Origin: Akkermansia muciniphila
GTDB taxonomy: Bacteria; Verrucomicrobiota; Verrucomicrobiia; Limisphaerales; BJHT01
DNA length: 37,943 bases
Assembly: GCA_945861535.1 (NCBI GenBank)
Contig: CAMAUZ010000013.1
Location: 1 to 37,943, forward strand
Direction: 5' to 3'
In this document: piece after piece, positions 1-8,497 of the stretch
Numbering within the stretch: the stretch's first letter is position 1
How the letters are laid out: the number at the start of each line of letters is the position of its first letter
Position numbers and translations under genes: made by a program
Notes under the pieces: generated by a model
Database searches by the model: none
Seen by the model: the letters and a program-made list of their open reading frames with translations, nothing else
Told to the model about the DNA's origin: nothing

Positions 1-16
1 GGGGGGGGTGGGGGGG

Positions 17-145
17 GGCAGGCATCCTTGCCTGCCAGTTCACGGGGCATCCCTGCCCCGTATTCCCGTCGCCGCCGGAGGTTTATTCCGCCGCAGACAC
101 GGGCGGCACGGATGCCGCCCGAACTGGCAGGCAGGGATGCCTGCC
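17..145. repeat. Nested inverted repeat of four small hairpins
   Basis: Positions 17-41 and 121-145 are reverse complements with one mismatch in 25. The arms fold on themselves into small hairpins, as do 43-60 and 101-120. Each small hairpin has a GC-rich stem and a four-base loop of the TCCY or GGGA/CGGA type. The element ends about 50 bases before the first gene. It resembles a REP-like intergenic palindrome family. A run of G (8 G, T, 9 G) precedes it at the window edge and could be a sequencing or assembly artefact. Confidence 0.7.
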
Positions 146-194
146 CCACCGCACCGGCGCACCCGCCGGCAGGTGCGCGCCCCGTTCTGCTTCG

Positions 195-2744
195 GTGTTC
201 CGGTTCAATGCTGCGGAAGCGCGGTGCGTCTGCCTCCCCGTGTTTCGCAGCCCAACGCCATTCATTCGCCTGCCACAGATCATATTGTTTTCGTGGCTCG
301 TGCTATGCGCGGTCGTCGCGGGGCGGCACGCCGGCGCGGCGGCGGAAGTCGGGGCGGGGACTGGCAAGGCGGGGCTGACGGTTTTTCCGGCAGAGTTGGT
401 TTTGCCCGCAGGCACGACGCATCGGCTGGCGGTGACGCGGACGGATGGCGCCGGGCACGAGACGGATGTCACGGGCGCGGCGGAGTTGGTCTCGAATGCG
501 GAGGCGGTGGCGGCGGGCGGCGGACGCGGGATAGTGCGGGCAAAGGGCGTGGGGACGACGACTGTTCGCGTGCGGCAGGACGGGAGCGAGGCGATGGTGA
601 AGATCCAGGTGGTGCCGGGGCCGACGGTGAAGGCGCTGAGCTTCGTGAACGACATTTTGCCGGTGCTCAGCCGCGCGGGTTGCAACGCGGGTTCGTGTCA
701 CGCGAAGCCGGACGGGCAGGCGGGTTTCAAGCTGTCGGTCTTCGCCTACGATCCGAAGGCGGACTACGATTTCATCCTGAAACATGCGCGCGGGCGGCGC
801 GTTTTTCCCGCCGCGCCCGAGGAGAGTTTGCTGCTGCGCAAACCGACGATGGAAGTGCAGCACGGCGGCGGGCTGCGGTTGCTGCGCGAATCGGCCGGGT
901 ATCGGCTGCTGGTGGAATGGATCAATCAGGGGATGCCTTTCGGGCGAACGAATGATGCGACGCTGACGGGCATCGAGGTTTTCCCGCGGGAGCGGCGGTA
1001 TGGCAAGGAGGCGGTGCAGCCGTTGCTGGTACGGGCGAAATACTCGGACGGCACGGAGAAGGACGTGACGCACTTGGCGGATTTCAGCTCGAACGACAAG
1101 GAGATCGCGAAGGTGGATGAGCACGGGGTGGTGACGATTGGGCGGAGTTCGGGCCAGGGCGTGATCATCGCGCGGTTCATGGGCCTGGTGGATGTCGCGC
1201 GGCTGACGGTGCCGACGGATCGTGCGCTGCCGGACGCGTTGTATGCGGGGTTGCCGTTGAACAACGACATCGACCGGCTGGTGTACGCACAGCTCAAGAA
1301 GCTGGGGTTCGCGCCATCGGCGACATGCAGTGATGCGGAGTTCGCGCGGCGGTCTTCGTTGGATGTGACCGGGCAGCTTCCGTCGCCCGAGTCGGTGCGC
1401 GCGTTTCTGGCGGACCGCGATCCGGCGCGGCGGGAGCGATGGATCGACCGGCTGCTCGAAAGCCCGTCGTATGCGGATCACTGGGCGGTGAAATGGGCCG
1501 ATCTGCTGCGGGGCAATCCGTCGCGCGTCGGGGTGAAGAGCGTGTATGTGTTCGACAACTGGCTGCGTGAGTCGTTCCGGCAAAACAAGCCCTACGATCA
1601 GATGGTGGGCGAACTGCTCGTGGCGCAAGGCTCGACGCACAAATACGGGCCGACGGTGTTCTTCCGCGACCGCCGCGAGCCGGCGGATGTGGCGACGATC
1701 GTGAGCCAGATTTTTCTCGGCATCCGCATGGAGTGCGCGAAGTGCCATCATCATCCGAACGAGAAATGGAGCCAGACGGACTTCTTCCAGCTCGCAGCGT
1801 TTTTCGGCGACATCAAGCGGAAGGGTCAGGGAATCTCAGCCCCAATTTCCGGCGAGGCGGAGTTCATCTATTACGGCCCCGGCAGCGACGTGAAGCATCC
1901 GGTTACGGGTGCGAAGCTCAGCCCGACGCCGCCGGACGGCCCGCCGACGCAGCTCGAGGAAGGCCGCGATCCGCGCGGGGCGTTCGTCGCGTGGATGCGG
2001 CGGCCGGACAATCCGCACTTCTCGCGCGCCATCGTGAACCGCGTGTGGGCCGAGCTGCTGGGCCGCGGGATCGTCGATCCGGTGGATGATTTCCGCGCGT
2101 CGAATCCGCCCTCGAACGAGGCGTTGCTGGATTTTCTGGCGCGCGATTTTGCGGGGCACGGCTTCGACTTGAAGCAGCTCATGCGCACGATTCTGCGGTC
2201 GCGAGTCTATCAGCAGAGTTCCGTCGCGACCGAAAACAACCTCGCCGATCTGCGGAATTTCTCGCGCTCGTATCGCCGGCGCCTGGCGGCGGAGGCGTTG
2301 TCCGACGCGGTCTTCGCGGTGACGGGCGTGGCGGATTCCTTCCAGGGTTTGCCGCCGGGCGCGCGCGCGGTGGAGACGTGGAATCACAAGCTGGACTCGG
2401 ATTTTCTGGATGCGTTTGGGCGGCCGAATTCGAGCGCCGAATGTCCGTGCGAACGCGACACGAAAGCCAGCGTCGTGCAGGTGCTGCACTTGATGAACTC
2501 GAACAAACTCCAGTCGCGCATCAGCGCCACCGAGGGTCGCGCGGCGCGGCTGGCGGGCGGCAAGGCGACCGAGGCGGAGATCATCGCGGAGCTGTATCTG
2601 GCGGCGTATGGGCGCTTCCCGACGACAGAGGAAACGCGCCGGGCCGGGGTCGCGTTTCAAGGCGACGGCGCGACGCGCAAGACCGGGACCGAGGACGTGA
2701 TGTGGTCCCTGATCAATTCCGCGGAATTCATTTTCAACCACTGA
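195..2744 (+). CDS. DUF1549/DUF1553 planctomycete-type cytochrome c protein with Ig-like domains
   Basis: Large exported protein, 849 aa from the ATG at 195. A GTG at 240 is an alternative start directly before the hydrophobic signal segment (residues about 27-45). In order: a bacterial Ig-like (Big_2) domain near residues 65-145, an atypical haem-like motif CNAGSCH near 163-169, a second Ig-like segment, a DUF1549/PSCyt2 region (from about NNDIDRLVYAQLKKLGF), a CAKCHHHP c-haem motif near residue 515, and a DUF1553/PSD1 region with HFSRAIVNRVWAELLGRGIV. The family is abundant in Planctomycetota and Verrucomicrobiota and usually sits beside a DUF1501 gene, as here with a 37-base gap. The biochemical function is unknown; a periplasmic haem or electron-transfer role linked to polymer degradation is inference. 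Confidence 0.9.
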   Translation: MFRFNAAEARCVCLPVFRSPTPFIRLPQIILFSWLVLCAVVAGRHAGAAAEVGAGTGKAGLTVFPAELVLPAGTTHRLAVTRTDGAGHETDVTGAAELVSNAEAVAAGGGRGIVRAKGVGTTTVRVRQDGSEAMVKIQVVPGPTVKALSFVNDILPVLSRAGCNAGSCHAKPDGQAGFKLSVFAYDPKADYDFILKHARGRRVFPAAPEESLLLRKPTMEVQHGGGLRLLRESAGYRLLVEWINQGMPFGRTNDATLTGIEVFPRERRYGKEAVQPLLVRAKYSDGTEKDVTHLADFSSNDKEIAKVDEHGVVTIGRSSGQGVIIARFMGLVDVARLTVPTDRALPDALYAGLPLNNDIDRLVYAQLKKLGFAPSATCSDAEFARRSSLDVTGQLPSPESVRAFLADRDPARRERWIDRLLESPSYADHWAVKWADLLRGNPSRVGVKSVYVFDNWLRESFRQNKPYDQMVGELLVAQGSTHKYGPTVFFRDRREPADVATIVSQIFLGIRMECAKCHHHPNEKWSQTDFFQLAAFFGDIKRKGQGISAPISGEAEFIYYGPGSDVKHPVTGAKLSPTPPDGPPTQLEEGRDPRGAFVAWMRRPDNPHFSRAIVNRVWAELLGRGIVDPVDDFRASNPPSNEALLDFLARDFAGHGFDLKQLMRTILRSRVYQQSSVATENNLADLRNFSRSYRRRLAAEALSDAVFAVTGVADSFQGLPPGARAVETWNHKLDSDFLDAFGRPNSSAECPCERDTKASVVQVLHLMNSNKLQSRISATEGRAARLAGGKATEAEIIAELYLAAYGRFPTTEETRRAGVAFQGDGATRKTGTEDVMWSLINSAEFIFNH

Positions 2745-2781
2745 GCGGCGACGTAAGTTCACCAACGAACCGGAGAAAACC

Positions 2782-4119
2782 ATGAGCGAAATAAAGACCA
2801 ACTGCGCGGGCGTGCGACGCCGCGATTTCCTGCAACTCGGCCTCGGTGCGGCGGCGGGCATCGGCTTTTCCGATCTGCTGCGCCTCCGCGCGCAGGGAGC
2901 GGCGGCGATGGGCAAGGCCAGCCCGGACGAGGTGCGCTGCATTCTCGTGTGGCTGGATGGCGGGCCGAGCCATTTCGAGTCGTTCGATCCGAAGCCGGAC
3001 GCGCCACGGGAGATTCGCGGGCAGTTCGGCACGATTCCGACGAAGATTCCCGGCGCGCATTTTTCGGAGGTTGTGCCGCAGCTCGCGGCGGCGTCGGACA
3101 AGTTCACGATCGTCCGCTCGATCTGCCACAAGGATCCGAATCACGGCGGCGGCAATCATTACCTGATGACCGGCGCGCCGACGCCCGTGCCCGTGGGCTG
3201 CGGGGCGTTTGTCACGTTTCACCCGTCGTTCGGCTCGGTGGTGTCTTACAAGCGCGGGGTGCGGAGCGGGATGCCGGCGTACATGACGACGCCGTCGATG
3301 ACACGCTCGGGCGGGCCGAATTTCCTCGGCGGTCAGCACGCGCCATTTGTGATCGGCAACGATCCGAATGGCGCGGACTTCAAGGTGCGCGACGTGGTCC
3401 TGCCCACCGAGATCAGCGAAGGGCGCGCGATGACGCGACAGCAGTTGCGCCAGTCACTCGACCAGATGGCGCGCATCAACGACGCCGAGGCGGAGGATCC
3501 AACGCTGAGTTTCGACAGCTTTTACCGGCAGGGTCTCGAGTTGGTGTCGTCGCCGACTGCCCAGGCGGCGTTCGATATTTCGCGCGAGCCGGAGAAGGTG
3601 CGCGACATGTATGGGCGAAATTCGGTGGGCCAGCGACTGCTGCTGTGCCGGCGACTGGTCGAGGTCGGCGTGTCGTTCGTGACCTGTCACTACGGCGGAT
3701 GGGATCATCATGTGGATCTTTTCAAGGTGGTGAAGGAGACCTTCATGCCGAAGCTCGATCAGGGCTTGTCGGCGCTGATCCGCGATTTGGATGACCGCGG
3801 GTTGTTGAAGAACACGCTGGTGATCTGCCTGGGCGAATTTGGGCGGACGCCGATCATCAACGAGCGCGCCGGGCGCGATCACTGGCCGGGCGCGATGTCG
3901 GTGCTGATGGCGGGCGCGGGCGTGCCGCGTGGGCACATCGTGGGCGCGACGGACTCGAAGGGTTATTACGCGTCGGAGAACATTTATTCGCCGGAGGATT
4001 TCGCCGCGACGCTCTATACGAAGATGGGCATTGATCCCGAACAGGTGCTGCACACGAACACGGGGCGGCCCGTGCAACTGGTCAACGGCGGGCGCCGGAT
4101 CAAGGAATTGTTCGCTTGA
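2782..4119 (+). CDS. DUF1501 Tat-exported protein (alkaline phosphatase/sulfatase-like fold)
   Basis: Protein of 445 aa starting at an ATG with a purine-rich GGAGAA ribosome-binding sequence 5-10 bases upstream. Residues 11-30 form a twin-arginine signal (RRRDFLQLGLGAAAGIGFSD). DUF1501 landmarks follow: WLDGGPSHFESFDPK near residue 55, CHKDPNHGGGNHYLMTGAP near 115, CHYGGWDHH near 300 and CLGEFGRTP near 350. These proteins are distant relatives of the alkaline-phosphatase/sulfatase superfamily, but the substrate is unknown. It follows the DUF1549/1553 gene closely and its stop overlaps the first possible start of the PPC gene, so the three probably form one operon. Pairing of DUF1501 with DUF1549/1553 is a recurrent context in these phyla. 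Confidence 0.9.
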   Translation: MSEIKTNCAGVRRRDFLQLGLGAAAGIGFSDLLRLRAQGAAAMGKASPDEVRCILVWLDGGPSHFESFDPKPDAPREIRGQFGTIPTKIPGAHFSEVVPQLAAASDKFTIVRSICHKDPNHGGGNHYLMTGAPTPVPVGCGAFVTFHPSFGSVVSYKRGVRSGMPAYMTTPSMTRSGGPNFLGGQHAPFVIGNDPNGADFKVRDVVLPTEISEGRAMTRQQLRQSLDQMARINDAEAEDPTLSFDSFYRQGLELVSSPTAQAAFDISREPEKVRDMYGRNSVGQRLLLCRRLVEVGVSFVTCHYGGWDHHVDLFKVVKETFMPKLDQGLSALIRDLDDRGLLKNTLVICLGEFGRTPIINERAGRDHWPGAMSVLMAGAGVPRGHIVGATDSKGYYASENIYSPEDFAATLYTKMGIDPEQVLHTNTGRPVQLVNGGRRIKELFA

Positions 4120-6017
4120 GCTTGAGCAGGGCGGGTGAGAGCGACGGGACCCACGCGGGGGAGCGCGCGCCGCTGGCGTGCAGTTTTCGGCGGCCCGCCG
4201 AAAACTTCGTTCCACTAACCTCCCGCCCAAAAGGAGAAGGCAGACTGGGGAACGAGGGTTTGGGCGGGCCGCCCAAACCGGCACGCCAGCGGCGTGCGCT
4301 CCCCTGTCGGGGTCGCGGCTTCGCCGCGCTACCGCTCTTGCTTCTCGCGCTCGTGCTGCTCAGTTGTCCGGCTTGGAGCCGCGCCGAGGCTCCGGTCATC
4401 GAGTCGATGTTTCCGCTCGGCGGGCAGGCGGGGACAACGGCGAAGGTCACATTCACCGGCAAGCTTGGTCCGGGGCCGGTCGGGGGTTGGGTGGACTTTC
4501 CCGGCGGCGTGGTGAAGCCCGACGGCACCAACGGAATTTTCCAGATCGTCATCCCCACGAACACTCCCCCCGGCCCGCGTTTGCTGCGGCTGTTCAACGC
4601 CGAGGGCGCGTCGCGGCCGCGCATTTTCATGGTGGGCATTCTTCCCGAGATCACGGAAATCGAGCCGAACGACAGCCTCACCAAACCGCAGGCGATCACG
4701 AATTTGCCCGTCACCATCAATGGCCGGTTCGACAAGGCGGGCGATGTTGATTTGTTCACCGTGAAGCTTGCGGCCAGCCAGACGCTGATAGCCGAAGCCG
4801 TGGCGAACATGGTGGGGTCGTCGATTGATCCCGCGCTCACGTTGCGCGACGCGGCCGGGCACCAGGTGGCGTTCGGGCACGACGGCATCGGGCTGGATGC
4901 GCTGCTCGCGTATCCGGTGAGCAAGGCGGGGACTTACATTGTGCAGCTCGCGGGGTTCGCGTATCCGCCGGCGGCGGACGTGCGGTTTGTCGGCGGCAAG
5001 AGTCAGTTCTACCGGCTCACGCTCACGACCGGGGCGTATCTGCGGAGCAGCTTTCCGGCGGGCATCGCGCGCGGCACGACGGGCAGCGTGCAGCTCTCGG
5101 GCTGGAATCTGGCGGGGACGAATCAGCTTCTCGCGCAGACCATCACGGCGGCCGCAAGCACCGGGCGGCAGGATTTCGCGGAAATCATCCAGGCGTCGGT
5201 TCCCAACCGGCTGCGGCTGGCGCTGGGCGATGGGACCGAAGTGTTGGAAAGCGAACCAAACGACACGCGGGAAAAGGCGCAGAAGATTACACCGCCGCTG
5301 ACGTTGAATGGTCGTCTCGACCGCGCGGGCGATGTGGACCGCTTTGCGTTTTCCGCGCGCAAGGGCGAACGCTTCGAGTTCAAGCTGCTGGCCCGGACGC
5401 AGGGCGGGCCAATGGATTCGGTGCTGGTCATCGAGGACGCCGCGGGCAAGGAACTCGCACGCGTGGATGATTCCGCCGGCGACACGGACGCGCGGCTCGT
5501 GTGGGCGGCGACGGCGGAGACGAACTATTTCGTCGCGGTGCGCGATCTCTTCGGCAAAGGCGGGCCGGATCATGTCTATCGGCTCGAAGTCGGGCCGCCG
5601 GCGCCAGGTTTCACAGTGACGGTGGACACGCACGCCTTCGCGGTGCAGGTGGGAAAAACCAACGAACTGAAACTGACGGTCACGCCCGTGAACGGCTACG
5701 CCTGCACTAATCTGCAGGTCGTCATCGAAGGACTGCCAGACGACATCACGGTGCAGGTGCCGAAGCTCGCGGCGAAGGGCGGCGAGGTGAAGGTGAGCTT
5801 GATCGCGGGGGCGGACGCCGAGCCGTCCAATCAGCCGATCCGCGTGCTGGTGGTCGCGCCGGAGTTCAAGCCGGCGAAAGTGCGACCGGCAATTTTCACA
5901 GTGAACGCGAAGGACACGTCGCCGGAACTTTTCATCAATCAGACCGACGAGCTGTGGCTGACAGTCACGTCGGGACCGGCGCTGGCCAGTCCGGTGGTGA
6001 AGAAGAAAAAGAAGTGA
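4116..6017 (+). CDS. Secreted protein with two PPC (pre-peptidase C-terminal) domains
   Basis: The open frame of 633 aa begins with a TTG at 4116, overlapping the DUF1501 stop by four bases. No ATG occurs in frame before the hydrophobic export segment (LPLLLLALVLLSCPAWS, near residues 71-88). The first 65 residues are therefore probably a read-through of an inserted palindromic element rather than functional protein, and the true start is uncertain. After the signal comes a beta-sandwich/IPT-like segment (SMFPLGGQAGTTAKVTFTG). Two PPC domains follow, opening with EIEPNDSLTKPQAI (about residue 187) and ESEPNDTREKAQKI (about residue 377), each followed by GRxDxAGDVDxF. The C-terminus is beta-rich and ends in a lysine run. 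PPC domains occur in secreted enzymes and binding proteins. The gene probably belongs with the upstream DUF1549/DUF1501 pair. Confidence 0.8.
   Translation: MSLSRAGESDGTHAGERAPLACSFRRPAENFVPLTSRPKGEGRLGNEGLGGPPKPARQRRALPCRGRGFAALPLLLLALVLLSCPAWSRAEAPVIESMFPLGGQAGTTAKVTFTGKLGPGPVGGWVDFPGGVVKPDGTNGIFQIVIPTNTPPGPRLLRLFNAEGASRPRIFMVGILPEITEIEPNDSLTKPQAITNLPVTINGRFDKAGDVDLFTVKLAASQTLIAEAVANMVGSSIDPALTLRDAAGHQVAFGHDGIGLDALLAYPVSKAGTYIVQLAGFAYPPAADVRFVGGKSQFYRLTLTTGAYLRSSFPAGIARGTTGSVQLSGWNLAGTNQLLAQTITAAASTGRQDFAEIIQASVPNRLRLALGDGTEVLESEPNDTREKAQKITPPLTLNGRLDRAGDVDRFAFSARKGERFEFKLLARTQGGPMDSVLVIEDAAGKELARVDDSAGDTDARLVWAATAETNYFVAVRDLFGKGGPDHVYRLEVGPPAPGFTVTVDTHAFAVQVGKTNELKLTVTPVNGYACTNLQVVIEGLPDDITVQVPKLAAKGGEVKVSLIAGADAEPSNQPIRVLVVAPEFKPAKVRPAIFTVNAKDTSPELFINQTDELWLTVTSGPALASPVVKKKKK
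4158..4304. repeat. Large nested palindromic element inside the PPC gene 5' end
   Basis: The outer arms 4158-4181 and 4281-4304 are reverse complements with one mismatch in 24. Two perfect inner palindromes lie between them, at 4183-4205 (11-base arms, one-base centre) and 4257-4279 (11-base arms, one-base centre). Both inner palindromes are built around GGCGG-N-CCGCC. The whole element stays open in the reading frame of the PPC gene. It looks like a REP/BIME-type mobile palindrome that overwrote the original start region of that gene. Confidence 0.8.
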
Positions 6018-6040
6018 GCGGCCCGCCGGCGGCGTGGTAG

Positions 6041-6059
6041 GGACGCGCTGCGCGCGTCC
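6041..6059. repeat. Short GC-rich hairpin (REP-like)
   Basis: GGACGCG and CGCGTCC form a perfect seven-base stem around a five-base loop, 23 bases past the stop of the PPC gene. It has no T-tract, so it is more likely a REP-type palindrome than an intrinsic terminator. The rest of the gap to 6244 is GC-rich and shows no gene. Confidence 0.5.
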
Positions 6060-6244
6060 GTGACCTTTCCCCCGAACGACGTGCGCCGTGCAACCAGCGC
6101 CGCTGACCTCCCCGCGCCCGAAAAACGGGGACATTGCAGGGCCGCGCGCAACGCAGCCCTGCCACGCTGCTGGCCCGCGTGGCGCGTGGCGCCTTCAACG
6201 CGTTGCGGGTTGCGCGGGAGAACGGCGGCGGGCAGTGTCGCGGC

Positions 6245-7180
6245 ATGAACACATTTCGGCACACATCGGAATCTTCCACACCGGTCTCCCGGCGTTCAGC
6301 GTTGCAACTGGCGGCGATCGCTGCGGCGGCGGGCACATTGCAGCCGGAGCCGACCGCGGCGCAGCTCGCCAAGACGGAGGCGGACCCGGCTTTCAAGGTC
6401 CGGCATGGGCGCATCCGGCAGTCGATCATGGGCTGGACCTTCAATCCGATGCCGACGCCGGAGCTGGCGAAACATTGCAAGGAGATCGGGCTGGTCGCGA
6501 TGGAGGGCGTGGGGCGCGATCATTATCCGCTGATTCGCGAGCTGGGATTGGACATTTCGCTGGTGGGCAGTCACGGGTTCGCGAAGGGGCCGTTCAACAA
6601 AGCGAATCATCCGGCGGTGACGAAGGCGTTGCGCGAGGGCATTGATCTGGCGGTGAAGTTTGGGTGCCCGAAGGTCATCACGTTCACCGGCATGAAGGAG
6701 GCGGGAATCACGGACGAGGAAGGCGCGGCGAACTGTGTGGCGGCGTGGAAGGAAGTGATCGGCTATGCGGAGGAAAAGAAGATCACGTTGTGTCTCGAAC
6801 ACTTGAACAGCCGCGACAACACGCATCCGATGAAGGGGCATCCGGGGTATTTCGGCGATCATGTGGATTTCTGCGTCGAGCTGATCAAGCGGGTCGGGTC
6901 GCCGAACTTCAAACTGCTGTTCGACATTTATCACGTCGCGATCATGGACGGCGATGTGATCCGGCGGCTGCGGCAGCACAAGGAAGTCATCGGGCATATT
7001 CACACGGCGGGCGTGCCGGGACGCGCGGAGCTGGATGACACGCAGGAGGTGAATTATCCGGCAGTGATGCGGGCGCTGCTAGAGATCGGCTACACGGGGC
7101 ATGTGGCGCAGGAATTCATCCCGACTTGGTCGGACAAGGTGCTGGCGCTGCGTCACGCGGCGAAGGTGTGCGACGTGTAA
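6245..7180 (+). CDS. Tat-exported TIM-barrel sugar isomerase/epimerase (hydroxypyruvate isomerase-like)
   Basis: The ATG at 6245 gives 311 aa. This start was chosen because the twin-arginine signal (SRRSALQLAAIAAAAG) follows directly; the longer open frame to 6134 is GC-rich non-gene sequence. The body is an AP-endonuclease-2/xylose-isomerase-like TIM barrel (PF01261). The likely metal-binding set is visible: Glu in LCLEHLN, Asp in LLFDIYH, His in GHIHTAG and Glu in VAQEFIP. Family members isomerise or epimerise small sugars or hydroxypyruvate; the substrate here is unknown. Tat export implies folding in the cytoplasm with the metal bound. The next gene encodes an RbsD/FucU-like mutarotase, supporting a joint role in handling a free sugar outside the cytoplasm (inference). 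Confidence 0.85.
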   Translation: MNTFRHTSESSTPVSRRSALQLAAIAAAAGTLQPEPTAAQLAKTEADPAFKVRHGRIRQSIMGWTFNPMPTPELAKHCKEIGLVAMEGVGRDHYPLIRELGLDISLVGSHGFAKGPFNKANHPAVTKALREGIDLAVKFGCPKVITFTGMKEAGITDEEGAANCVAAWKEVIGYAEEKKITLCLEHLNSRDNTHPMKGHPGYFGDHVDFCVELIKRVGSPNFKLLFDIYHVAIMDGDVIRRLRQHKEVIGHIHTAGVPGRAELDDTQEVNYPAVMRALLEIGYTGHVAQEFIPTWSDKVLALRHAAKVCDV

Positions 7181-7186
7181 CGCAGG

Positions 7187-7214
7187 GAATTTCGAGGGAC
7201 GAATTTCGAGGGAC
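7187..7214 (+). repeat. Tandem duplication of a 14-base unit
   Basis: GAATTTCGAGGGAC occurs twice in direct succession and its first four bases begin a third copy. It lies just after the isomerase stop, in front of the RbsD-like gene. It may be simple replication slippage. Confidence 0.6.
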
Positions 7215-7284
7215 GAATGGGGAAGGGGCGATGAACGAGCGGGCGGAATCGGGTTGGAAAACGGGTGTGAGTGTTTTGGCAAAT

Positions 7285-7833
7285 ATGAAACGAAACACGC
7301 TGGGCTGGTTGGCGGGGTTTTTGTTGGCGGGCGCGGTGGGCGCGTCGGCGCAGTCGGCGCAGTCGGCGTGGCAGGAGAAGCTGCGGGGCGCTCTCCCGCT
7401 GCTGGGACATCGCAACTGGATTGTCATCGCGGACTCGGCGTATCCATTGCAGACCGCGCCGGGGATCGAGACGGTCTATGTCGATGGCGATCAGCTCGAG
7501 GTGACGAAGGCGGTGCTGGCGGAGTTGGGGAAGGTGATGCATGTGCGGCCGGTGATTTTCACGGATGCGGAGTTGAAGTTTGTGCCGGAAAAGAACGCGC
7601 CGGGGGTCACGGAATATCGCGCGGGGTTGGAGAAGGTTTTGGCGAAGCGGGCCGTGCAGGCTCTGCCGCACGAGCAGATCATCGCGCGGCTCGATGAGGC
7701 GGGGAAAGCTTTCAAGGTGCTCCTGTTCAAGACGCGGCTGACCGTTCCGTACACGTCGGTGTTTCTCCAACTCGACTGCGGTTACTGGAGCGCGGAGGCG
7801 GAGAAGGAGTTGCGGGACGCGATGCGCAAGTGA
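7285..7833 (+). CDS. Secreted RbsD/FucU-family protein (sugar pyranase/mutarotase-like)
   Basis: From the ATG at 7285 the product is 182 aa and opens with a signal peptide (MKRNTLGWLAGFLLAGAVGA, then SAQ). An upstream in-frame ATG at 7231 has a better ribosome-binding sequence (GGGGAAGGGG) and would lengthen the N-terminus by 18 residues. The RbsD/FucU domain (PF05025) is seen from LPLLGHRNWIVIADSAYP, which contains the conserved catalytic-type His, through YVDGDQLEVTKAVLAEL to the C-terminal PYTSVFLQLDCGYW. Known members interconvert anomers or ring forms of ribose or fucose and are cytoplasmic decamers of about 130-150 aa. A secreted form is unusual. It lies 104 bases after the Tat-exported sugar isomerase, suggesting a shared substrate. 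Confidence 0.8.
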   Translation: MKRNTLGWLAGFLLAGAVGASAQSAQSAWQEKLRGALPLLGHRNWIVIADSAYPLQTAPGIETVYVDGDQLEVTKAVLAELGKVMHVRPVIFTDAELKFVPEKNAPGVTEYRAGLEKVLAKRAVQALPHEQIIARLDEAGKAFKVLLFKTRLTVPYTSVFLQLDCGYWSAEAEKELRDAMRK

Positions 7834-7912
7834 GTGGCACGGTGGGTTTGTAAGGCGCGGGCTTGATGGGGGTCAATGAGGCGCGCGGGAAAAGCCGTTA
7901 GGAATCAGCATT

Positions 7913-8497
7913 ATGAAAACCAGAGCGTGGAGGGTTGGCGGGGTGCTGGTGAGCGGGATGTTCTGCGCCGCGGGGATTCTGTGCGGACAGGAAGCAGGCG
8001 GCGCGAAAGACACAGGGGATGGTAACCAATCAGCCGCGATCACCGTGCTGACGAGCCACCGCAGCGCCGCCGCGGTGGCCGCGGCGCGCGAGCGGGCGAA
8101 GCTGCTGCACGATATTTACTCAACGACGCTGGAAGTGATGCATCGCCATTATTTCCGCGCCGAGCGGGCGGTGTTGCCGGCGCGGGCGATGGAGGATGTC
8201 TTCGCGGACATGGCCCGGCTGTCGAAGGATTCGGCGCGCTGGATTGCGGTGAACACGAAGGCGATGAGCGTGCAGCACGAACCGAAGACGGACTTTGACC
8301 GGAAGGCCGCCGCCGAGCTGGCGACAGGCAAGGAGTCCTACGAGCGGATCGAGGACGGCGTGTATCAGCGGGCCGGCTCCATACCGCTCGGTTCGAGTTG
8401 CGTGGGGTGCCACACGAAGCATTTCTCAGGTCCGATCAAGTCGCCGCGTTTCGCCGGGCTGGTCATTGCCATTCCGCTGAGCGATGGGAAAAGGTGA
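7913..8497 (+). CDS. Exported DUF3365 (Tll0287-like) c-type haem protein
   Basis: Protein of 194 aa with an N-terminal export signal (residues about 7-25) followed by a short linker. The central helical region (HDIYSTTLEVMHRHYF, RAMEDVFADMARLSKD, then AKTDFDRKAAAEL-type sequence) and a C-terminal CVGCH c-haem motif near residue 164 match the DUF3365/Tll0287-like sensor-type haem domain. The motif is followed by a short GLVIAIPL strand, as in the family. An AGGA box lies about 12 bases before the start. Proteins of this type are periplasmic mono-haem proteins, often proposed as redox or gas sensors. No histidine kinase adjoins it here, so its role is open. Confidence 0.8.
   Translation: MKTRAWRVGGVLVSGMFCAAGILCGQEAGGAKDTGDGNQSAAITVLTSHRSAAAVAAARERAKLLHDIYSTTLEVMHRHYFRAERAVLPARAMEDVFADMARLSKDSARWIAVNTKAMSVQHEPKTDFDRKAAAELATGKESYERIEDGVYQRAGSIPLGSSCVGCHTKHFSGPIKSPRFAGLVIAIPLSDGKR

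Noticed and set aside
20-145. Array of hairpins considered as CRISPR-like repeats
   Set aside because: The units are palindromes of differing sequence without regular spacers or direct repeats.
303-1754. Long minus-strand open frame (483 aa) opposite the first gene
   Set aside because: It is rich in Arg, His and Pro with no motif and mirrors the codon pattern of the DUF1549/1553 gene. Antisense shadow in GC-rich DNA.
6041-6059. Hairpin considered as an intrinsic terminator
   Set aside because: No following T-tract; matches the style of dispersed GC-rich palindromes.
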